Shown here one piece after another: positions 7,077-11,679 of a stretch of DNA of 11,679 nt. This DNA is from Bacillaceae bacterium (lineage in GTDB: Bacteria; Bacillota; Bacilli; Bacillales_A; Planococcaceae): assembly GCA_030149685.1 (NCBI GenBank), contig JASLGI010000212.1, forward strand, positions 1 to 11,679. Reading direction: 5' to 3'. Both the position numbers and the translations under genes were made by a program. The stretch's first letter is position 1, and each line of letters begins with the position of its first letter. The notes under the pieces were generated by a model. That model did no database searches and was not told the origin of the DNA. It was given only the letters and a program-made list of their open reading frames with translations.

Positions 7077-7104
7077 AGCTTCCATTTTATCGGGAGCTTT
7101 TTTT
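7077..7104 (+). terminator. Intrinsic terminator between zapA and polX
   Basis: AGCTTCC (7077-7083) pairs with GGGAGCT (7092-7098), seven pairs with one T-G, around an eight-base loop. A run of T covers 7098-7104. The T run directly abuts the polX ribosome binding site (AAAGGGTGA, 7105-7113). It is weaker than the other terminators here because of its short stem and large loop, so some read-through into polX is plausible. Confidence 0.72.
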
Positions 7105-7118
7105 AAAGGGTGATTATG

Positions 7119-8837
7119 ATGAATAAAAAAACGATGATTCAAACATTAGAAGAAATTGCATTATATTTGGAATTACTAGGGGAAAATCCATTTAAAATTC
7201 AAGCGTATCGAAAAGCTGCTAATACATTAGAAAAAGATGATCGCAGTTTAGATGAAATGGACGATTTATTCGAATTAAAAGGGATTGGAAAAAGTACCGG
7301 TCAAGTGTTAAAGGAGTTATTAGAAATAGGAACTTCATCTACACTTGAACAGCTAAAAGAAGAAGTACCTAGTGGACTCGTCGATTTACTTCGTGTACCA
7401 GGGCTAGGTGGGAAGCGAATTGCCCGTCTGTATAAAGAATTAAGTATTGATTCATTAGAAAGTTTGTATGAAGCGTGCAAAGAACAAAAAGTAAGTCAAT
7501 TATCAGGATTTGGTAAAAAAACTGAACAAAATTATTTAGTAGAAATTGAGCGTTTAAATGAACGAGTAGATCGCCACCCGTATTGGCGCTTAGAAAAGAT
7601 TGTTTATTCGATTGAAAAAGAGCTTGAGGCAATAGAAGAAGTGATACGTTTTTCGGTTGCAGGAAGTTTTAGAAGACGTGAAGAAACGTCGAGTGATTTA
7701 GATTTTATCGTTGCAACGAATGAAGCAAAAGTTGTGACAGATAAACTTTTGCAAGCATTTGATGTAGAAGAGGTGATCGCTTCAGGAGAAACAAAACTAT
7801 CATTTACGGTTCGTGTACACGCTTTACTCGATATCGATTTTCGTTTTGTGACAAATGAAGAATTTTCAACAGCATTGCATCACTTTACAGGTTCAAAAGA
7901 TCATAATGTACGTATGCGTCAACTCGCAAAGTCACGTAATGAAAAAATTAGTGAATATGGTGTGGAGCAATCAGATGGTTCAATAAGAACATTTGAAACA
8001 GAAGCGGACTTCTTTCGTTATTTTGATTTACCATTCATTCCACCGACGGTTCGTCGAGACGGAACAGAACTAGACCGTATAAACACGTGGGAGCAAGTCG
8101 TTCAATATGAAGATATTCGAGGAGATTTTCATATGCATACGACGTGGTCGGACGGTGCTTACTCGATTGAAGAAATGGGAGAAGCTTTACGAAAAGAAGG
8201 ATATACTCATGCGGTTATTACAGACCACTCGCAATATTTACAAATTGCAGACGGATTGAGCCCGGAGCGTTTACGCAAACAAATAGAAGAAGTACGTCGG
8301 GTGAACGAACAATGGGACGATTTTGAATTAATGATTGGTACAGAGATGGATATTTTGCCAGATGGTACACTTGATTTTGATGACGACTTATTAAAAGAGC
8401 TCGATTTTGTCATCGCATCGATTCATCGAAACTTCGATCAAACAGAAGAAGAGATTATGCATCGATTACGAGCTGCTTGTGAAAATCCTTACGTTCATAT
8501 GATTGCTCATCCGACAGGGCGCGTTGTCGGTGAACGAGCACCGTATGCAATTCAAATAGATGAATTTTTACGTATGGCGAAAGAAACAGATACGATTGTA
8601 GAATTTAATGCGAATCCTTATCGTTTTGACTTGCCAGTAGAAGCATTAAAAAAAGCAGTAGCAAATGGTAACAAAATTGCGATTAATACAGACGCTCATG
8701 ATATTGCTCATTTTCCTTATATGAAGCTCGGTGTTGAACATGCGCAAAAATCTTGGGTGCCTAAAGAGCTCGTCGTCAATACGTGGACACTTGAGCGTTT
8801 TAAAGAAGAGATTGTGAACAAAAGAAAGGACGTGTAA
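7119..8837 (+). CDS. polX: DNA polymerase X with PHP phosphoesterase/exonuclease domain
   Basis: Bacterial PolX fills short gaps during base excision repair, and its PHP domain provides 3'-5' exonuclease and AP-endonuclease-type activities. The 572 residues match B. subtilis PolX (570). The N-terminal lyase-like domain and helix-hairpin-helix motifs occur at about 54-62 (KGIGKST), 92-102 (VPGLGGKR) and 129-135 (SGFGKK). The polymerase active site has D193 and D195 (SSDLDFIV) with D240 as a likely third acid (LLDIDFRF). The PHP domain starts near 335, with metal-ligand candidates H338 and H340 (FHMHTTWSDG), D345, H370, E409, H436, H464, D525 and H527 (NTDAHD). I chose ATG 7119 by comparison with the family N-terminus (MxKKxxI...). 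GTG 7110 lies inside the Shine-Dalgarno sequence and ATG 7116 is an alternative. mutS2 follows after four bases. Confidence 0.95.
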   Translation: MNKKTMIQTLEEIALYLELLGENPFKIQAYRKAANTLEKDDRSLDEMDDLFELKGIGKSTGQVLKELLEIGTSSTLEQLKEEVPSGLVDLLRVPGLGGKRIARLYKELSIDSLESLYEACKEQKVSQLSGFGKKTEQNYLVEIERLNERVDRHPYWRLEKIVYSIEKELEAIEEVIRFSVAGSFRRREETSSDLDFIVATNEAKVVTDKLLQAFDVEEVIASGETKLSFTVRVHALLDIDFRFVTNEEFSTALHHFTGSKDHNVRMRQLAKSRNEKISEYGVEQSDGSIRTFETEADFFRYFDLPFIPPTVRRDGTELDRINTWEQVVQYEDIRGDFHMHTTWSDGAYSIEEMGEALRKEGYTHAVITDHSQYLQIADGLSPERLRKQIEEVRRVNEQWDDFELMIGTEMDILPDGTLDFDDDLLKELDFVIASIHRNFDQTEEEIMHRLRAACENPYVHMIAHPTGRVVGERAPYAIQIDEFLRMAKETDTIVEFNANPYRFDLPVEALKKAVANGNKIAINTDAHDIAHFPYMKLGVEHAQKSWVPKELVVNTWTLERFKEEIVNKRKDV

Positions 8838-8841
8838 GACA

Positions 8842-11196
8842 TTGGATAGCCATGTCTTTCAAACATTAGAATTTAATAAAGTGATTCGAGAAGTAGCGAA
8901 TCATTGTGAAACATATATTGGAAAAGAACAGATGATGAAGTTACAACCATCTACAAATATTGATGAGGTGAATCATTTATTAGAAGAGATGGATGAAGCG
9001 CTCGCTATATTACGTGTTCGTCCATCTGTACCTCTCGGAGGAATTTCTGATATTCGACCATTTGCCCAACGAGCAAAAATTGGTAGTTTGCTCGATGCGA
9101 AAGAATTACTTGCTATTGCAGATACGATTCAAGCAAGTGTTCGTCTTCGTCATTTTTTAGAGCAAATTGAAGAAGATGATGAAATAGCTATTCCTCTCTT
9201 TTTAGCGAAAAAAGAAGCATTTCCGATCGTTACGCAAATTGCTCATAATATTCGTCAAGCGATTGATGAAAATGGACGTGTTTTAGATAGTGCATCGAGT
9301 GCTTTACGTTCTGTTCGCCAAAGTTTGCGGGCACGAGAGGCGAAAGTTCGTTCACGTCTAGAAGGATACACGAGAAGTCGTTCGAAAATGTTATCCGATG
9401 CGCTCGTCACAATTAGAAATGACCGTTTCGTTTTACCAGTGAAGGCAGAGTACCGCTCAGCTTTCGGAGGGATCGTGCACGATACTTCTGCATCTGGTCA
9501 AACATTATTTATCGAGCCAAATGCTGTCGTTCAAGAAAATAACGATATTCGTGCTTTGAAAATGAAAGAACGTGAAGAAATTGAAAAGATTTTATGGGAG
9601 TTAACGAACGAAGTGCAAGAAGAAGCAGATGCACTCATTTTGTTAACAGAACAACTCGCCGCAATCGATGTCATCGTTGCAAAAGCGAAATATGGGACAG
9701 CAAATAAATGTACGAAGCCGGAAGTGAATGACCGCGGGTACATTCGTTTATCTCAAGCGCGTCACCCATTAATTTCAATCGAAGAGGCGGTTGCTAATAC
9801 GATTGAGTTCGGAGATGAAATTACAACAATCGTTATTACAGGTCCGAACACCGGTGGTAAAACAGTGACACTGAAAACAGTAGGACTTGCTGTGTTAATG
9901 GCGCAATCAGGTATTCCAATACCTGCTTTAGATGGGTCAGAAATCGCAGTGTTTGATCACGTGTTCGCTGATATCGGAGACGAACAGTCTATCGAACAAA
10001 GTTTAAGTACATTTTCTGCGCATATGGTCAATATCGTCGATATTTTAAAGAACTATAATGACCGTTCTTTATTACTTTTTGACGAATTAGGCTCTGGAAC
10101 AGATCCTCAAGAAGGGGCAGCGCTTGCGATTTCAATTTTAGATGAAGTGCATGGAACAGGAGCGCGTGTGATGGCGACAACACATTACCCTGAATTAAAA
10201 GCGTATAGTTATAATCGCGAAGGTGTTGTGAATGCCAGTGTAGAATTTGATATTGATACGTTAAGTCCGACTTATCGTTTATTAATAGGTGTTCCTGGAC
10301 GAAGTAATGCATTTGAAATTTCTAAACGTCTCGGTTTACCCGAGGATATTATTGAACGTGCGCGAACATTTACGGGAACGGACTCTGGTGAAGTGAATGA
10401 AATGATTGCCTCATTAGAAGCGAGTCGTATCGCAGCGGAAGATCAAGAGTCAGAAACGAAACGATTACTCGAAGAAGCAGAATTGTTACGTAAAGAGTTA
10501 AAAGAACAACTTGCTCGTTATGAATCGCAAGAAGAACGATTATTAGAGAAGGCGAAAGAAAAAGCAGCGAAAGTTGTAGAAAAAGCGCAAAGAGAAGCGA
10601 AAGAAGCGATGGAAGAACTTCGTTTTATGCGCAAGTATGCTGAGGCAGATATTAAAGATCATGAATTGATTGAAATTCAAAAGCGTCTAGAAGGAGCGAT
10701 GCCTGAAGACGATTGGCGGAAAAAGCAGCCGGAGCCGAAAAAACCTTCTCGTCCACTTCAAGAAGGGGATGAGGTAAAAGTACTTGACTTCGGTCAGCGA
10801 GGAACGTTGATGGAGAAGCGGGATGATGGCGAATGGGTCGTACAAGTCGGTATGTTGAAAATGAATGTCAAAGAAAATCGTCTAGAGTTAACAAAACCGG
10901 TAAAAGATCAAGCGCCTGTTGCAACGAGTACAGTAAAACGCCGAGGCCCGGCTGTTTCGACGGAGCTTGACTTGCGTGGTGAACGTTACGATGCTGCAAT
11001 GCGTCGAACAGAAAAGTATATCGATGAAGCGTTGCTCGCTAATCATGGTCAAGTATCCATCATTCACGGAAAGGGAACGGGAGCGTTACAAAAAGGGGTA
11101 CACCAATTATTGAAGCGTCATCCTCGTGTAGAAGAGTTTCGTTTCGGTATGCCTGGTGAAGGCGGCTTCGGTATAACGATTGCAAAACTGAAATGA
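8842..11196 (+). CDS. mutS2: MutS2, ATPase with Smr endonuclease domain
   Basis: MutS2 is a MutS paralogue without the mismatch-recognition domain. In various bacteria it has been linked to suppression of recombination, and in B. subtilis to rescue of collided ribosomes. The 784 residues match B. subtilis MutS2 (785). Core and clamp-like helical regions occupy about 1-320. The ABC-type ATPase has Walker A GPNTGGKT at 334-341, the signature-like region DIGDEQSIEQSLSTFSAHM at 377-395, and Walker B LLLFDELGSGTDP at 410-422 with D414 and E415. A charged coiled coil spans about 515-600, a KOW-like segment about 640-685, and the C-terminal Smr domain carries LDLRGERY (709-716) and HGKGTGAL (742-749). 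The TTG start at 8842 gives the family N-terminus and follows AAAGGA (8825-8830) inside the end of polX, suggesting coupled translation. Confidence 0.97.
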   Translation: MDSHVFQTLEFNKVIREVANHCETYIGKEQMMKLQPSTNIDEVNHLLEEMDEALAILRVRPSVPLGGISDIRPFAQRAKIGSLLDAKELLAIADTIQASVRLRHFLEQIEEDDEIAIPLFLAKKEAFPIVTQIAHNIRQAIDENGRVLDSASSALRSVRQSLRAREAKVRSRLEGYTRSRSKMLSDALVTIRNDRFVLPVKAEYRSAFGGIVHDTSASGQTLFIEPNAVVQENNDIRALKMKEREEIEKILWELTNEVQEEADALILLTEQLAAIDVIVAKAKYGTANKCTKPEVNDRGYIRLSQARHPLISIEEAVANTIEFGDEITTIVITGPNTGGKTVTLKTVGLAVLMAQSGIPIPALDGSEIAVFDHVFADIGDEQSIEQSLSTFSAHMVNIVDILKNYNDRSLLLFDELGSGTDPQEGAALAISILDEVHGTGARVMATTHYPELKAYSYNREGVVNASVEFDIDTLSPTYRLLIGVPGRSNAFEISKRLGLPEDIIERARTFTGTDSGEVNEMIASLEASRIAAEDQESETKRLLEEAELLRKELKEQLARYESQEERLLEKAKEKAAKVVEKAQREAKEAMEELRFMRKYAEADIKDHELIEIQKRLEGAMPEDDWRKKQPEPKKPSRPLQEGDEVKVLDFGQRGTLMEKRDDGEWVVQVGMLKMNVKENRLELTKPVKDQAPVATSTVKRRGPAVSTELDLRGERYDAAMRRTEKYIDEALLANHGQVSIIHGKGTGALQKGVHQLLKRHPRVEEFRFGMPGEGGFGITIAKLK

Positions 11197-11205
11197 GGAA
11201 TGTAA

Positions 11206-11625
11206 ATGTTCGGTGAAGAATTATGGAGTCATCCTTATGTAGAGACAGCAGGTTATTTTAGCGTAACAGTTTTATTTCTCGTCGTTGCGATGGCTGTATT
11301 TGAACTCATTACGAAATATGAAAATTGGGAAGAGATCAAACAAGGAAATGTCGCAGCCGCAATCGCGACTGGTGGAAAAATATTCGGTGTCGCAAATATT
11401 TTTCGGTTTTCGATCGAGCATCATAATACATTATTTGAAATGATGAGTTGGGCGATTTTCGGTTTCTTACTATTATTGCTCGCTTATTGGTTGTTCGAAT
11501 GGTTTACGCCGATGTTTCATGTCGATGAAGAAATAGCAAAAGACAATCGAGCGGTAGGAGTTATTGCATGTAGTATATCTGTCGGACTCTCCTTTGTAAT
11601 TGGAGCGAGTATTTTAAATAGTTAA
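11206..11625 (+). CDS. yshE: DUF350 family membrane protein (YshE-like)
   Basis: This 139-residue integral membrane protein belongs to the uncharacterised DUF350 family; its function is unknown. Four hydrophobic segments can be seen at about 17-36, 48-66, 81-100 and 116-137. The second and fourth are small-residue rich (NVAAAIATGGKIFGVANIF; AVGVIACSISVGLSFVIGAS), a repeated two-helix pattern typical of DUF350. No signal peptide is apparent and no catalytic motif stands out. The Shine-Dalgarno GAGGA (11195-11199) overlaps the mutS2 stop codon and lies six bases before ATG 11206, so translation is probably coupled to mutS2. The link to mutS2 matches yshE of B. subtilis. I see no terminator in the 54 bases after the stop. 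Confidence 0.87.
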   Translation: MFGEELWSHPYVETAGYFSVTVLFLVVAMAVFELITKYENWEEIKQGNVAAAIATGGKIFGVANIFRFSIEHHNTLFEMMSWAIFGFLLLLLAYWLFEWFTPMFHVDEEIAKDNRAVGVIACSISVGLSFVIGASILNS

Positions 11626-11637
11626 TTGAGCGTTTCA

Positions 11638-11670
11638 TTGTTCAAAGGAGAAAAAACACGGTATTATAAT
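11638..11670 (+). promoter_or_regulatory. Candidate promoter for the gene beyond the window
   Basis: TTGTTC (11638-11643) lies 18 bases before TATTAT (11662-11667); an alternative reading pairs TTCAAA (11641-11646) with a perfect TATAAT at 11665-11670, also at 18 bases. Either would start transcription at about 11674-11679 or just outside the window. AAGGAAGAG at 11671-11679 could instead be a ribosome binding site for the next gene, which would conflict with such a start. Confidence 0.35.
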
Positions 11671-11679
11671 AAGGAAGAG

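Noticed and set aside
7110..7118. GTG 7110 or ATG 7116 as the polX start
   Set aside because: GTG 7110 falls inside the ribosome binding site. ATG 7116 is possible, but ATG 7119 gives the family-like N-terminus and better spacing.
10028..10312. Minus-strand open frame of 94 codons inside mutS2
   Set aside because: It is the antisense of a strongly conserved part of MutS2 (Walker B and downstream), with no ribosome binding site or recognisable product.
1..11679. Possible defence island, mobile element or CRISPR array
   Set aside because: All genes are core housekeeping types in a conserved order. No transposase, integrase, direct-repeat array or target-site duplication is visible, and base and codon use seems even across the window.

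Overview
The window looks like ordinary core chromosome of a low-GC Gram-positive bacterium of the order Bacillales. The signs are AGGAGG-type ribosome binding sites, TTG starts on zapA and mutS2, a T-box riboswitch in front of pheST, RNase HIII, a PolX with a PHP domain, a Smr-domain MutS2, and U-rich intrinsic terminators. From memory, the order trmH-type methylase, pheS, pheT, rnhC, zapA, polX, mutS2, DUF350 gene closely follows the ysgA-pheST-rnhC-zapA-(cvpA)-polX-mutS2-yshE block of Bacillus. I cannot name the genus from sequence alone. I see no insertion sequence, prophage, CRISPR array, tRNA or rRNA gene.

Left part (1-1877): the 3' end of a methylisocitrate lyase-like gene closes with a strong terminator. 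A TatD-family metal-dependent hydrolase and a SpoU/TrmH-type RNA 2'-O-methyltransferase follow, each with only a candidate extended -10 promoter.

Centre (1878-5718): the 329-base non-coding stretch before pheS is fully used. It holds a sigma-A-type promoter with a 17-base spacer and a phenylalanine T-box leader. The specifier TTC, T-box sequence, antiterminator and terminator can all be read. It controls pheS-pheT, the two subunits of phenylalanyl-tRNA synthetase. A long near-perfect hairpin ends pheST and also serves rnhC, which converges from the other strand.

Right part (5724-11679): rnhC (minus) and zapA (plus) are divergent, and their candidate promoters overlap. zapA is followed by its own terminator. 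Then comes a tightly packed trio, polX-mutS2-DUF350 gene, with gaps of 4 and 9 bases. The cvpA gene that usually lies between zapA and polX in Bacillus relatives is absent. The trio and rnhC join DNA repair, RNA:DNA hybrid removal and ribosome quality control functions, while zapA serves division. Every complete gene appears intact, with expected length and catalytic residues. No new biological system is evident; the points of interest are regulatory layout and the missing cvpA.
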